Of a stretch of 64,000 nt of DNA, positions 51,834 to 61,097 are shown one piece after another. The position numbers and the translations under genes are program-made. Position 1 is the first letter of the stretch; every line of letters begins with the position of its first letter. A model generated the notes under the pieces. It was not told the DNA's origin. It was given only the letters and a program-made list of their open reading frames with translations, and made no database searches. Source of the DNA: Tistrella mobilis KA081020-065 (lineage in GTDB: Bacteria; Pseudomonadota; Alphaproteobacteria; Tistrellales; Tistrellaceae); assembly GCF_000264455.2 (NCBI RefSeq), contig NC_017966.1, positions 186,001 to 250,000 on the forward strand. Direction: 5' to 3'.

Positions 51834-52609
51834 GGCAGATAGCTCATCGGCCGGCCGGAAACCGGATGTGGCATCACCCCCAGTTCCAGCCCGTAGATCC
51901 GGCGCAGCATCTCCGGTTGCAGGATGTCGCAGGCCCCGCCGCTGGCGACGATCCGGCCTGCATCCAGCGCCACGATGCGGTCGGCGAAGCGGGCGGCCAT
52001 GTCGACATCGTGCAGCACCATCACCACCGCCAGGCCGCGATCCCGGGCAAGGCTGCGGACCAGGGTCAGCACCTCCACCTGATGGGCCACATCCAGGGCC
52101 GCGGTCGGCTCGTCGAGCAGCAGCACCGATGCCTCCTGGGCGAGCGCCATGGCAAGCCAGGCCCGCTGACGCTCGCCGCCCGACAGCGCGTCGACCTCGC
52201 GATCGGCCAGGGCGTCGAGCCCGGTGCCGCCCAGGGCGCGGCCGATCGCGGCCGCATCTTCGGCGCTGCGCCGGCCCAGCGCGCCGTGATGGGGGTAGCG
52301 GCCGAAGGCGGCCAGTTCACGCACGGTCATGCTGGGTGCCGGCGGCAGGGTCTGGGGCAGATGGGCGACCAGCCGCGCGAACCGCCGGGGTGGAATGCGG
52401 TGGATCGGTGCCCCGCAACAAAGCGCCTGACCCCGGTCGGGCCGGCGGATGCCGGCGGCAAGCCGGATCAGCGTGCTCTTGCCCGATCCGTTGCGGCCGA
52501 TCAGGGCCACGACCTCGCCGGCCCCGATCTCCAGATCGGCATCGGTCAGGATGCTTCGGCCATCGGCCAGAACGGTGGCGCGGCTGATTTGCAGAAGTGG
52601 AGCGGTCAT
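51830..52609 (-). CDS. fhuC: Iron-hydroxamate ABC transporter ATP-binding protein
   Basis: 259 residues. Walker A GRNGSGKST (38-46), Q-loop HLPQTLP, signature LSGGERQRAW, Walker B VLLLDEP and switch His in LHDVD are complete. It energises FhuB. It overlaps fhuD and fhuB by four bases each. Confidence 0.93.
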   Translation of the reverse strand: MTAPLLQISRATVLADGRSILTDADLEIGAGEVVALIGRNGSGKSTLIRLAAGIRRPDRGQALCCGAPIHRIPPRRFARLVAHLPQTLPPAPSMTVRELAAFGRYPHHGALGRRSAEDAAAIGRALGGTGLDALADREVDALSGGERQRAWLAMALAQEASVLLLDEPTAALDVAHQVEVLTLVRSLARDRGLAVVMVLHDVDMAARFADRIVALDAGRIVASGGACDILQPEMLRRIYGLELGVMPHPVSGRPMSYLP

Positions 52610-53556
52610 CCGGCCTCCCTTCGACCGGCGTCACTGGCGTCACTGGCACCGGTCAGGGCATCCGCCAGCTGGTCGGCGAAGCGGGCCATGGTCGGCAGGG
52701 CGCCGAAATACCAGAACGGACCGATCCGCCGGGCACGGCCGGCGGCGACCGGCGGCAAGGCCTGCCAGATGGTCGAGGCCCCGGTGGTCCAGCCGGTTTC
52801 GGTCACCGGCAGATCGGCATAGATCAGCCGGCAATCCGGCAGCGCCGCCAGCCGGTCGATGCCGATGGCGGTATAGCCCCAGAAGCTGCCCGGGCCGGTC
52901 CAGGCCGGTGTCAGCCCCATCCGGGCCATCACCGCCGCAATGAAGCCGTTGCGGTCGGCGATCCAGCCATGGCGCGGGTCCTGAAAGATGAACACGGCGA
53001 CCGGCAGCCGGCGCAAGCCCTCGCCGACCCGGGCGGCGGCGGCATCGATCCGGGCGAGGGCCCGCGCGATTGCCGGCTCGGCGGCTTCGGCCCGGCCGAG
53101 CCTCTCACCCAGATCGCGGGTCACCTGGCAGGCTGCATCCAGCGGTGCGCCGTCGCCGGTATAGATCGACCCCTCCCAGACCGGCGCGATGCGGGCCAGC
53201 GCCGGCCCGATCGTCTCTGCCTGACCGTGGCCGGTGACGATCAGATCGGGGCGGAGCAGCAGCAACCGTTCCAGATCGGGCTGGGTCATCAGGCCCAGAT
53301 CGATCACATCCCCGGGCAGATCCGGATCCTGCGCCCGGTCGCGATACCGGCCCGGCTCGACCATCGCGACCGGCGGCCGTCCGAGTGCCACCGCCGTCTC
53401 GGCCATCGCCCAATCCAGCACCGCGATGCGCCGGGGGGCGGGCGTGGCGAGGCGCGGGGCAGCGGCCCCGGCGGCAGGGCCGCCGAGGGCCATGCCGCCG
53501 AAGGCCGCCACCCCGCGCAGCATCTGCCGGCGGGAGAGCGACACCGCCGCTCTCAC
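52606..53556 (-). CDS. fhuD: Iron-hydroxamate ABC transporter substrate-binding protein (Tat-exported)
   Basis: 316 residues from a GTG at 53556 that overlaps the receptor's stop (GTGA). The N-terminus has a twin-arginine motif, SLSRRQMLRGVAAFGG, with cleavage near AGAAAP. The body is a type-III binding protein (LLLLRPDLIVTGHGQ). It passes ferric hydroxamate to FhuBC. Other start choices add nonsense residues upstream. Confidence 0.9.
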   Translation of the reverse strand: MRAAVSLSRRQMLRGVAAFGGMALGGPAAGAAAPRLATPAPRRIAVLDWAMAETAVALGRPPVAMVEPGRYRDRAQDPDLPGDVIDLGLMTQPDLERLLLLRPDLIVTGHGQAETIGPALARIAPVWEGSIYTGDGAPLDAACQVTRDLGERLGRAEAAEPAIARALARIDAAAARVGEGLRRLPVAVFIFQDPRHGWIADRNGFIAAVMARMGLTPAWTGPGSFWGYTAIGIDRLAALPDCRLIYADLPVTETGWTTGASTIWQALPPVAAGRARRIGPFWYFGALPTMARFADQLADALTGASDASDAGRREAG

Positions 53557-55934
53557 CAGCGATAGCGCAGGCTGGCGATCACCGTCCGGCCCTCGCCGCG
53601 ATAGCAATAGCCGTCCTGGCAGACCAGCACCTCGCGATCGCCCAGATTGCGTGCATTCAGCTGCAGCCGGGCGCCGCCCAGATCGTAGTGGATCACGGCA
53701 TCGGCCAGGGTATAGCCGCCATTCGTGGTGCTGTTGGTGGTGTCGGTATAGGTCTCGCCCACATAGCGCAGGCCGAAGCCGCCGCCCAGCCCGGCGAAGC
53801 TGCCGGTCTGGTGGGTGTAGTCCAGCCAGGCCGAGGCCAGATGTTCGGGCACGCCCGTCGGCCGGTTGCCCTGGTCACCCTCCAGGCTGCGGGTGATCTC
53901 CATATCCTGATAGGCATAGGCGGCCCGGAGCTTCAGCCCGTCCATCAGTTCGGCCACCGCTTCCAGTTCCAGACCCCGGCTGCGGACCTCGCCGATCTGG
54001 CGCGGCAGCAGATAGTTGCCGTTTTCGTGGGTCACCACATTGGTCTTGGTCAGATCGTAGAGCGAGGCGGTGTAGATCGAGTTGGTGCCCGGGGCCTGGT
54101 ACTTCACCCCGATCTCGATCTGCTCCCCCTCGGTCGGGCGCAGCTGGTTGCCGTTGACGTCGGTGCCGGATTCGGGATTGAACGAGGTCGCATACGAGAC
54201 ATAGGGGGCGAGGCCGGACTCGAACATGTAGAGCAGGCCGACGCGGCCGGTGGTGGCATCGTCTTCCGATCGGGTCACGATGCCGGTCTGGCGGTCGCGG
54301 GTGCGGTTGGTGGCGTTGTCGTGGCGCAGGGCCAGCGTCATCCGCCACCGGTCCAGCGCCAGCTGATCCTGGATGTAGACGCCGGTCTGGTTGGTCCGCA
54401 CCGCGCTCAGCGTCAGCACGGTGTCGGGATGGGGCACGTACTGGCTGTAATCCGGGTGCCTGAGGTTCAGCGAGGGGGCGTCGCCGCTCAGATAGTCGAT
54501 CGTGCCGTCATTCCACTGATAGTCCAGGCCGGTGAGCAGGGTGTGGCTGACCGGTCCGGTGTCGAAGCGGAACTCGGCCTGATTGTCCACACCCAGCGTC
54601 TGGATGGTTTCATAGACGCCGATCGATGTCCGGTTCAGGGTGTAGCCGTCGGCCTGCAGCCCGGCGGGGCTCAGATACTGGTTGTCGGTGTCGACCTCGC
54701 CATAGCGCAGATTCTGGCGCAGCGTGATGTCGTCGGTCAGGTCATGGGCCAGTGAATAGCCGACCATCACCTGGGTCTGCTCCAGTTTGTCGAAGTTCTC
54801 GTCGCCGCCCCAGATCCGGGTCAGTCCCTGCACCGGATCGTCGTACGGGCGCGGGCTGGCGCCGGTGCGGTCGTGCTGATACTGGCCGTAGACGGTCAGC
54901 TCCGTGGCGTCGCCCTGCCAGCGCAGCGAGGGAGAGAGCATCACCCGGTCGTCGTCGATCTGGCTGATGGTCCGCTCGCTGTCGCGCGCCACCGTCACCA
55001 GGCGATAGGACAGGCTGCCATCGGGCACCAGCCTGTCGCCCAGGTCGAACTGGGTCTGCAGACGATAGGGGTCGCCGGTCAGAAACTCGACCTCGCGGAT
55101 CTTCTCGCCGGTCGGCCGCTTGCTGACCCGGTTGACCAGCCCGCCGACATCGCTCTGGCCATAGAGCACCGAGGCCGGCCCCTTCAGCACATCCAGCCGT
55201 TCCAGGTTGTAGGTGTCGGTGCGGTAATAGGCCAGCCAGCCGGTATTGGGCTGCTTCAACCCGTCCAGATAGTCGCCGCTTTCGGTGATGCTGAAGCCCC
55301 GGATCTGAATCTGGTCGAAGCGCGGATCCATGCCCCAGCCGGCGATCTGAACGCCGGCGGTATAGGCCAGCGCATCCTCCACCGTCTGGACCTTCTGATC
55401 GGCGATCTGGTCGGCGGTGACCACCGACACCGATTGCGGCGTCTCGATCAGCGGTGTGGCGGTTTTGGTGCCGGTGATGGTGTTGCTAGCGACATAGCCG
55501 TCGACCGGGCCGACGGCGCCGGCCAGTTTTGCGTCCATCACCACCAGCGGCCCCAGGCTGACCGCGCCGTCCGATGCGGCCAGGATGGTGGCCGCTCCGG
55601 CCCCCGAAAACCGGTAGTCGAGCCCGGTGCCGGCCAGCAGCCGGGCCAGGGCCTGATCGGCGCGCATGGTGCCGTCCACCGGCTGGGAGCGGCGCCCGGC
55701 GGTCAGCCCCGCATCATAGGCCAGCTGCACGCCCGAGGCGGCGCCGAAGGCCGCCAGCGCCGCATCCAGCGGCTGGGCCGGAATGCTGAAATGCAGGGTC
55801 GGCAGGCCCTGTCCGGTTTCCTGTGCCGCCGCCTCTGGCATCTGCCCGGCCAGCGCCACGGCGCTCAGCACCAGTGCCGTCGCCCCCAGAACCACCCGCC
55901 GGCCACCGGCCGCACTGCCCCGCATCGTCGCCAT
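53553..55934 (-). CDS. TonB-dependent siderophore receptor with N-terminal STN domain
   Basis: 793 residues: a signal peptide, an STN secretin/TonB short domain (about 47-115, FSIPAQPLDAALAAFGAASG) linked to transcriptional signalling in FecA/FpvA-type receptors, a plug (TPLIETPQSVSVVTADQI), and a 22-strand barrel ending in Trp (ASLRYRW). It imports a ferric hydroxamate-type siderophore. Although STN domains normally signal to FecI/FecR pairs, none is encoded nearby. The start follows GGAGGGA. First gene of the siderophore operon, with a Fur-box-like site upstream. Confidence 0.92.
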   Translation of the reverse strand: MATMRGSAAGGRRVVLGATALVLSAVALAGQMPEAAAQETGQGLPTLHFSIPAQPLDAALAAFGAASGVQLAYDAGLTAGRRSQPVDGTMRADQALARLLAGTGLDYRFSGAGAATILAASDGAVSLGPLVVMDAKLAGAVGPVDGYVASNTITGTKTATPLIETPQSVSVVTADQIADQKVQTVEDALAYTAGVQIAGWGMDPRFDQIQIRGFSITESGDYLDGLKQPNTGWLAYYRTDTYNLERLDVLKGPASVLYGQSDVGGLVNRVSKRPTGEKIREVEFLTGDPYRLQTQFDLGDRLVPDGSLSYRLVTVARDSERTISQIDDDRVMLSPSLRWQGDATELTVYGQYQHDRTGASPRPYDDPVQGLTRIWGGDENFDKLEQTQVMVGYSLAHDLTDDITLRQNLRYGEVDTDNQYLSPAGLQADGYTLNRTSIGVYETIQTLGVDNQAEFRFDTGPVSHTLLTGLDYQWNDGTIDYLSGDAPSLNLRHPDYSQYVPHPDTVLTLSAVRTNQTGVYIQDQLALDRWRMTLALRHDNATNRTRDRQTGIVTRSEDDATTGRVGLLYMFESGLAPYVSYATSFNPESGTDVNGNQLRPTEGEQIEIGVKYQAPGTNSIYTASLYDLTKTNVVTHENGNYLLPRQIGEVRSRGLELEAVAELMDGLKLRAAYAYQDMEITRSLEGDQGNRPTGVPEHLASAWLDYTHQTGSFAGLGGGFGLRYVGETYTDTTNSTTNGGYTLADAVIHYDLGGARLQLNARNLGDREVLVCQDGYCYRGEGRTVIASLRYRW

Positions 55935-55970
55935 TCCCGCTCCCTCCTTCAGACCCGGGTCGGCGGGCCT

Positions 55971-55999
55971 GTCATGCGAATGTGTCTCATGTGCATGAC
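55971..55999 (-). promoter_or_regulatory. Fur-box-like inverted repeat upstream of the siderophore operon
   Basis: Arms GTCATGC (55971-55977) and GCATGAC (55993-55999). On the minus strand the inside reads ACATGAGACACATTCGCAT, close to the alphaproteobacterial Fur pattern AATGAGAATCATTCGCA. It lies 37-65 bases before the receptor start. Iron repression is inferred. A smaller palindrome GTAAA-T-TTTAC is at 56033-56043. Confidence 0.55.
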
Positions 56000-56067
56000 G
56001 GGCGGGCGGCGGCGGCGACGAATCGGCGGGGTGTAAATTTTACGAAAACCTTGTCCCTGAAGTCGGC

Positions 56068-56799
56068 TCAGATCTCTTCGACCACGGCGGTGAAGACATA
56101 GCCGCCCAGGCGCACCGTGCGCAGCAGGGCGGGTTCTTTCGGGTCGGCTTCGATCTTCTGGCGCAGCCGGCTGATGTGCACGTCGATGCTGCGCTCGATC
56201 GGCCCGGCGAGACCGGCATGGGTCAGCGACAGCAGTTCTTCGCGCGTGATCACCCGGCCGGGATTGCGGCAGAAGGCGAGCAGCAGGTCGAATTCCGTAG
56301 TGGTCAGCGCGATGCGGGCACGGGAGGGGTCGTGGAGCTGGCGGCGCAGCGGGTCGATCTCCCAGCCGTCGAAGCGCAGCCGGCGGCGGGCATCGGGCAG
56401 GGCTGCACCGTAAGAGGCGCGGCGCAGCAGGCTGCGGATCCTGGCCACCAGCTCCCTGGGGCTGAACGGCTTGGTGACATAGTCGTCGGCCCCCACTTCA
56501 AGCCCGACGATCCGGTCGATTTCTTCGCCCAGCGCCGTCAGCATGATGATCGGGATGGTCATCTCCGCCCGTATCCTGCGACACAGGCTGACGCCGTCCT
56601 CGTCGGGCAGCATGATGTCCAGCACGATCAGGTCGAAACCCTGCCGGCTCAGGGCCGCGGTCATGCCGCGGCCGTCGCCAACCACCGTCGCCTGCATGCC
56701 GCTTTCCTGCATGGTCAGGGCCAGCAGCCCGCCGATCCCGGCATCATCCTCGACGATCAGGATCCGGGGCAGGATACGGGGGCCGGCGGCTGGCTGCAT
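56068..56799 (-). CDS. OmpR-family response regulator
   Basis: 243 residues: a receiver domain with the phosphoacceptor Asp61 (VLDIMLPDEDG), conserved Thr (MLTA) and Lys (VTKPFS), and a C-terminal winged helix (TTTEFDLLLAFCRNPGRVITREELL, RSIDVHISRLRQKIE). Its probable partner is the divergent histidine kinase at 57756. It lies 22 bases after the MipA gene on the same strand, so MipA and the regulator are probably co-transcribed. The siderophore receptor follows 133 bases downstream. Confidence 0.92.
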   Translation of the reverse strand: MQPAAGPRILPRILIVEDDAGIGGLLALTMQESGMQATVVGDGRGMTAALSRQGFDLIVLDIMLPDEDGVSLCRRIRAEMTIPIIMLTALGEEIDRIVGLEVGADDYVTKPFSPRELVARIRSLLRRASYGAALPDARRRLRFDGWEIDPLRRQLHDPSRARIALTTTEFDLLLAFCRNPGRVITREELLSLTHAGLAGPIERSIDVHISRLRQKIEADPKEPALLRTVRLGGYVFTAVVEEI

Positions 56800-56821
56800 C
56801 TTCGTCACCTCGTCCCGATCT

Positions 56822-57592
56822 TCAGAACCGGTAGCCCAGCGCCAGTGAAAGTTTCGGCTGGACCTTCTCTTCCACCACCGGGCTGTCGGCGGCATCGCCG
56901 GTCAGCACGCCCACACCCGCCGCACCGCGCAGCAGCCAGTTGTCGCCCATCATCCAGGTGGCCGTGGTCTCGAATTCCACCCGCTTCAGCCCGGCCTCGG
57001 CATCATAGCGCGCCAGGCCCGATGCGGTGGACTGGCGGGCATCGATGCCGAAATAGCTCTGCATATGCTTATCATCGGCCATCACCGCGGCCACACCCGC
57101 CGTCAGGGTCAGGCGCTCCGACACTTCCATCGTATAGTCGAGCCCCAGCGTGCCCGTCAGCCCGTCGTTGCCGCCCAGCGCCCGGTCGACGGTCAGATAC
57201 ACTTCGAAGGGCTCCGGGTTCCAGGCGAGTTTCAGCCCGGCGGTGGCGGCGCCATCGACATCGCCCAGCCCTTTCAGCCGGTCGGCATCGTCCTGGTCGC
57301 GGCCTTCTTCATAGCCCAGCCGGCCCGAGACCGACAACTGGCCCCAGCGTGCGACACGCGCCTCGGCGCCGCCGGGGGAGACCGTCAGCCAGTCCTGCCA
57401 GGTGAAGAGTACCAGCGGCACGGGCGAGACCTCCATATCCTCGCCGCCTTCGTATTCGGGGGCGAGTTCGGCACCGGCGCCGAGCACCAGGCTCCAGTCG
57501 CGGGCCTCGGCACCGGCCGGCCGGATGATGAGAAGGGCGACCGCAGCTGCGGCCGGAAGAAGGGAGGTGGTATGGCAAGCGAGACGACGCAT
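56822..57592 (-). CDS. MipA/OmpV family outer-membrane protein
   Basis: 256 residues with signal peptide (hydrophobic part about 8-25, cleavage near AGAEA) and an alternating beta-strand barrel ending LSLALGYRF, the terminal Phe expected of outer-membrane barrels. The mature start WSLVLGAGAELAPEYEGGEDM is typical of MipA/OmpV. Members are linked to murein synthesis complexes, osmo- or antibiotic-responsive outer-membrane remodelling. Transcribed with the response regulator. Confidence 0.88.
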   Translation of the reverse strand: MRRLACHTTSLLPAAAAVALLIIRPAGAEARDWSLVLGAGAELAPEYEGGEDMEVSPVPLVLFTWQDWLTVSPGGAEARVARWGQLSVSGRLGYEEGRDQDDADRLKGLGDVDGAATAGLKLAWNPEPFEVYLTVDRALGGNDGLTGTLGLDYTMEVSERLTLTAGVAAVMADDKHMQSYFGIDARQSTASGLARYDAEAGLKRVEFETTATWMMGDNWLLRGAAGVGVLTGDAADSPVVEEKVQPKLSLALGYRF

Positions 57593-57755
57593 GACGGCTC
57601 CGTGCGACGATGAGGACCGATGCCTTCTGCTTCCCATATTGCGCGGGGCCGTGGGGGTGTGGATTTGTTACGTTTTGTTGCGGCGCAACCGCGGCGGCCC
57701 GCGACATGCGAAGATGGCGGCCGCCACCTCGTTCACCCCATACGCCGGAGCGGGC

Positions 57756-59078
57756 ATGAAGCGCGTCACGATACCGCGACCGACATTGCAGATACAGATC
57801 ATGGTCATCATCCTGATTGGCCTGGCGGTCGTCGACACGTTCGGTCCGATCCTGGAACGCCAGATCAAGAGTCTGTCGACCCTGCCGGACCTGAAGCAGG
57901 TGGCCAGGCAGGTCGGGGTCGTGGCCGATCTGGTGGAGGACAGCCCACCGGCGGAACGCGACGCCGTGCTTGCTGCAGCGCGGCGGTCGGGCTGGGTTCT
58001 GTCCCTCGCAGCCCCCGAGACGGCTGACCGGTTGGTGACGGGACTGCCCGAGGATGGTGTTTTCGACAGGCTGACCAGCTGGTTGTTCATGCCCGAGGAC
58101 ATCGATCCGCCGGTCGGTGGATGGCGCACCTTCCTCGACGAGACCCGGGTGATGGTGCTGAAGATCGACCAGGGGCAGACCCTGCTGGTCGCCACCCTCG
58201 ATCCTGAGCGGATGATCCTGCGCGACGTCTCGGCCCAGGTGCCGTATTACCTGCTTGCCATCGTCACCCTCGGCCTGCTCTTTGCGGCCTTTTCGGCCCA
58301 CGTCATCACCCGGCCGCTGCGGCGCATCGCAACCGCCGCCGCCGGGGCGGACCTGTCGGGCGGGACCGAGATCTTCGAGGAACGCGGCAGCATCGAAATC
58401 GTGATGCTGGCCCGTGCACTCAACCGCATGCGCCGGCGGATCGTGACCATGGTCGAGAGCCGCACCCGCATGCTGCGCGGCATCAGCCACGACCTGCGCA
58501 CGCCCCTGACCCGCATCCGGCTCCGCGCCGACCGCATCGCCGATGCGGAGCTGCGCGCGGCCCTGCTCGCCGATGTCGGCCGGCTGGAGGCGCTGCTCAA
58601 TGAAAGCCTGGCCTATCTGCGCGACGACCATGCCCGCGAGGCGGTGGAGCGCACCGATGTCGCCAGCACCCTGCAGACCATCTGCAGTGATTTCGCCGAT
58701 ATCGGCCACGACATCCGCTTCCACGGCCCGAACCGCCTCGTCGCCCGCTGCCGGCCGCTGGCGCTGGGCCGGGCGGTGGCCAATCTCTGCGAAAATGCCA
58801 TCCGTTTCGCCAGCCGGACCGATGTCACGCTCACAGCCGGCGACGGTGTCTTCGTGATCGAGGTGGCCGATAATGGCCCGGGCATTCCGCCGGACAAGCG
58901 CGCCCGCGTGCTGGAACCCTTCTTCAAGCTCGACACCGCCCGCCAGGACGGCGGCACCGGCTTCGGCCTGGGCCTCGCCATCGTCGCCGAAATCGTCCAG
59001 GCCCATCGCGGCCAGCTTGAGCTTCTGGACAATGCGCCACAGGGGTTGCGTGTGCGCATGACGATACCGGTGGGGTGA
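57756..59078 (+). CDS. EnvZ-type sensor histidine kinase
   Basis: 440 residues: transmembrane helix (about 12-28), periplasmic sensor loop, second helix (about 165-188), HAMP segment, dimerisation domain with the phosphoacceptor His in GISHDLRTPLTRIRLR, and ATPase with N-box NLCENAIRFA, G1 EVADNGPGIP, F-box EPFF and G2 GTGFGLGLAIV. It should phosphorylate the divergent OmpR-type regulator. The ATG at 57756 follows GCCGGAGCGG. Its stop is four bases from the convergent AraC gene's stop. Confidence 0.92.
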   Translation: MKRVTIPRPTLQIQIMVIILIGLAVVDTFGPILERQIKSLSTLPDLKQVARQVGVVADLVEDSPPAERDAVLAAARRSGWVLSLAAPETADRLVTGLPEDGVFDRLTSWLFMPEDIDPPVGGWRTFLDETRVMVLKIDQGQTLLVATLDPERMILRDVSAQVPYYLLAIVTLGLLFAAFSAHVITRPLRRIATAAAGADLSGGTEIFEERGSIEIVMLARALNRMRRRIVTMVESRTRMLRGISHDLRTPLTRIRLRADRIADAELRAALLADVGRLEALLNESLAYLRDDHAREAVERTDVASTLQTICSDFADIGHDIRFHGPNRLVARCRPLALGRAVANLCENAIRFASRTDVTLTAGDGVFVIEVADNGPGIPPDKRARVLEPFFKLDTARQDGGTGFGLGLAIVAEIVQAHRGQLELLDNAPQGLRVRMTIPVG

Positions 59079-59082
59079 CGCG

Positions 59083-60018
59083 TCACGCGACCCCCCGTAC
59101 CCTTTCGCCCCACTCCCGGGGCGGGCGGCCCATCACCCGCTTGAAGGCGGTGCTGAAGGCGCTGTCCGACCAGTAGCCCAGATCGGGCGCGATCACCGAG
59201 ATCGGGTCGCCGGTGGTTTCCAGCCGGTCGGCCGCCAGCAGCATGCGCCAGCGGGTCAGATACTCCATCGGCGTCTCGCCCGCGGTTTCGCGGAAGCGGG
59301 CGGCGAAGGCCGATCGCGACATGCCGGCCGCGGCGGCCAGGTCCTGCACCGTCCAGCGCCGGGCGGGATCGGCATGCATGGCGCCGATCGCCGCGGCCAT
59401 GCGCGGATCGGCCAGCGCGAAAAACCATCCGATGCGCGGAGGGCCAGTGCGGGTGGGCCCCGCTTCGGTCATGCACAGGCGCAGCGCCTGGACCAGCATC
59501 ATATGGGCCAGATGGCGGGCGATCAGCTGGCCGCCGGGGCGGGGATCGTGCAGCTCGTCGATCATCCGCTCCACCGCCCAGCGCAGCGCCTCGCGATCCG
59601 CGGGGGCATGAACATGCAGCACGGGCGGCAGGCTGGCCAGCAGCAGCCCGGCGCGGCCGGCATCGACCGCAAACCGGCTGCCGACCAGGAACATGCCGCC
59701 ACCGCCGCCCAGCCGCGCCACGCCCTGGTCCCGCTGCACGGGGAAGATCTCGCGGGATGAAACCGGCACCAGGCCCAACTCGCTCGCCAGGGTGAACGAC
59801 CGGCCGCTCGGCATTACGAAGCTTTCCCCCGCCTGCAGCCGCAGCGGATCGGCCAGGCCGTCGACGGTCAGCCAGCAGCCGCCCCGGGTGATGGCATAGC
59901 ATTTGATATAGCCCTGCTGGTCGTCGAAGCGCACAGCCCAGTCGCCGCCGGCATCGAAGCCGGCCGAGACATAGCTCTTCGGGCGGAGCAGGGAAAGAAT
60001 GTCGGAGAGCGGGTCCAT
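59083..60018 (-). CDS. AraC family transcriptional regulator, cupin type
   Basis: 311 residues. The N-terminal AraC_binding_6/cupin part (GGCWLTVDGLADPLRLQAGESFVMPSG) and C-terminal helix-turn-helix pair (TVQDLAAAAGMSRSAFAARFRETAGETPMEYLTRWRM, VIAPDLGYWSDSAFSTAFKRVMG) match regulators commonly found divergent from detoxifying oxidoreductases. Here the divergent gene, 144 bases away, encodes an NAD-dependent epimerase-type SDR that it probably controls. Confidence 0.88.
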   Translation of the reverse strand: MDPLSDILSLLRPKSYVSAGFDAGGDWAVRFDDQQGYIKCYAITRGGCWLTVDGLADPLRLQAGESFVMPSGRSFTLASELGLVPVSSREIFPVQRDQGVARLGGGGGMFLVGSRFAVDAGRAGLLLASLPPVLHVHAPADREALRWAVERMIDELHDPRPGGQLIARHLAHMMLVQALRLCMTEAGPTRTGPPRIGWFFALADPRMAAAIGAMHADPARRWTVQDLAAAAGMSRSAFAARFRETAGETPMEYLTRWRMLLAADRLETTGDPISVIAPDLGYWSDSAFSTAFKRVMGRPPREWGERVRGVA

Positions 60019-60161
60019 CGCGGGGCCTCTTCGGGGGAGAGCAGCGCCGCCACGGGACGATCGCGAAGATATTATGGAGGCTGCAGCATGGATCGTCCAT
60101 GGGGTCGGGCCTATCCTGCGGCCTCGGTGTTTTACCGATCCTGCAGCTTTGCGAGGTTGCC

Positions 60162-61058
60162 ATGCATGTCTTCGTCACCGGTGCCACGGGTTTCGTCGGC
60201 ACGGCGGTCGTCCGCGACCTTCTTGGGGCCGGGCATCGGGTTTCGGGCCTGGCCCGGTCCGATGAGGCGGCCGCATCCCTGGCCCGGGCCGGCGTCACCC
60301 CCATCCGTGGGGATCTCCGCGACACCGCCGGGCTTGCCGCGGCGGCAGCGGCGGCGGATGGGGTGATCCATGCCGGTTTCATCCACGACTTCACCGATTA
60401 TGTCGCCAATTGCGAAATCGACCGCGCCGCGGTGCGGGCGCTGGGGGCGGCGCTTGCCGGCAGCGACCGGCCGCTGATCGTCACCTCCGGCATCGGCGTG
60501 CTGCCCCAGGGGCGGCTCTCGACCGAAGACGACGCCCCGCGCGCCGGATCGGGCGGCCTGCCCCGCGTCGCCTCGGAAGAGGCCGCCGCCGAGGCGCTGG
60601 CCGGCGGCGCCAGGGTCATGGTGCTGCGCCTGCCGCCCTCGGTTCACGGGGCCGGCGATCACGGTTTCGTGCCGATTCTGATCGACATCGCCCGCCGCAC
60701 GGGCGTCTCGGCCTGGATCGGCGAGGGCGCCAATCTCTGGCCGGCGGTCCATCGCGGCGACGCCGCCCGGCTCTATCGCCTGGCGTTGGAAGCGGGGCAG
60801 GCCGGTGCCCGCTATCACGCCGTCGCCGAACAGGGCATCGCCTTTCGCGAGGTCGCAACCGTCATCGGGCAGGGGCTGGGCCTGCCCCTGCGCTCGGTCA
60901 CGCCCGAAGAGGCGCCGGCCCATTTCACCTGGTTCACCCATTTCGCCGCCATGGACGTGCCGGCCTCGGCCACGCTCACCCGCGAGAGCCTCGGCTGGGT
61001 GCCGACCGGGCCGGGGCTGCTCGACGACATCCGGACGGCGGGCTATTTCGTCGGATGA
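60162..61058 (+). CDS. Extended SDR (NAD-dependent epimerase/dehydratase family)
   Basis: 298 residues. The cofactor motif is VTGATGFVGTAVV (6-18). The family's Tyr-x-x-x-Lys is not evident: the region following TSGIGVLPQG reads EDDAPRAGSGGLPRVASEEAAAEAL, so it is an atypical extended SDR. Such proteins act as reductases of small carbonyl compounds or bind NADPH as sensors. It is divergent from the AraC gene and convergent with the aldo/keto reductase. Confidence 0.85.
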   Translation: MHVFVTGATGFVGTAVVRDLLGAGHRVSGLARSDEAAASLARAGVTPIRGDLRDTAGLAAAAAAADGVIHAGFIHDFTDYVANCEIDRAAVRALGAALAGSDRPLIVTSGIGVLPQGRLSTEDDAPRAGSGGLPRVASEEAAAEALAGGARVMVLRLPPSVHGAGDHGFVPILIDIARRTGVSAWIGEGANLWPAVHRGDAARLYRLALEAGQAGARYHAVAEQGIAFREVATVIGQGLGLPLRSVTPEEAPAHFTWFTHFAAMDVPASATLTRESLGWVPTGPGLLDDIRTAGYFVG

Positions 61059-61097
61059 TGAACGCGGTGCGTAAGGGCGGCCGGCTGACGGACCGGG

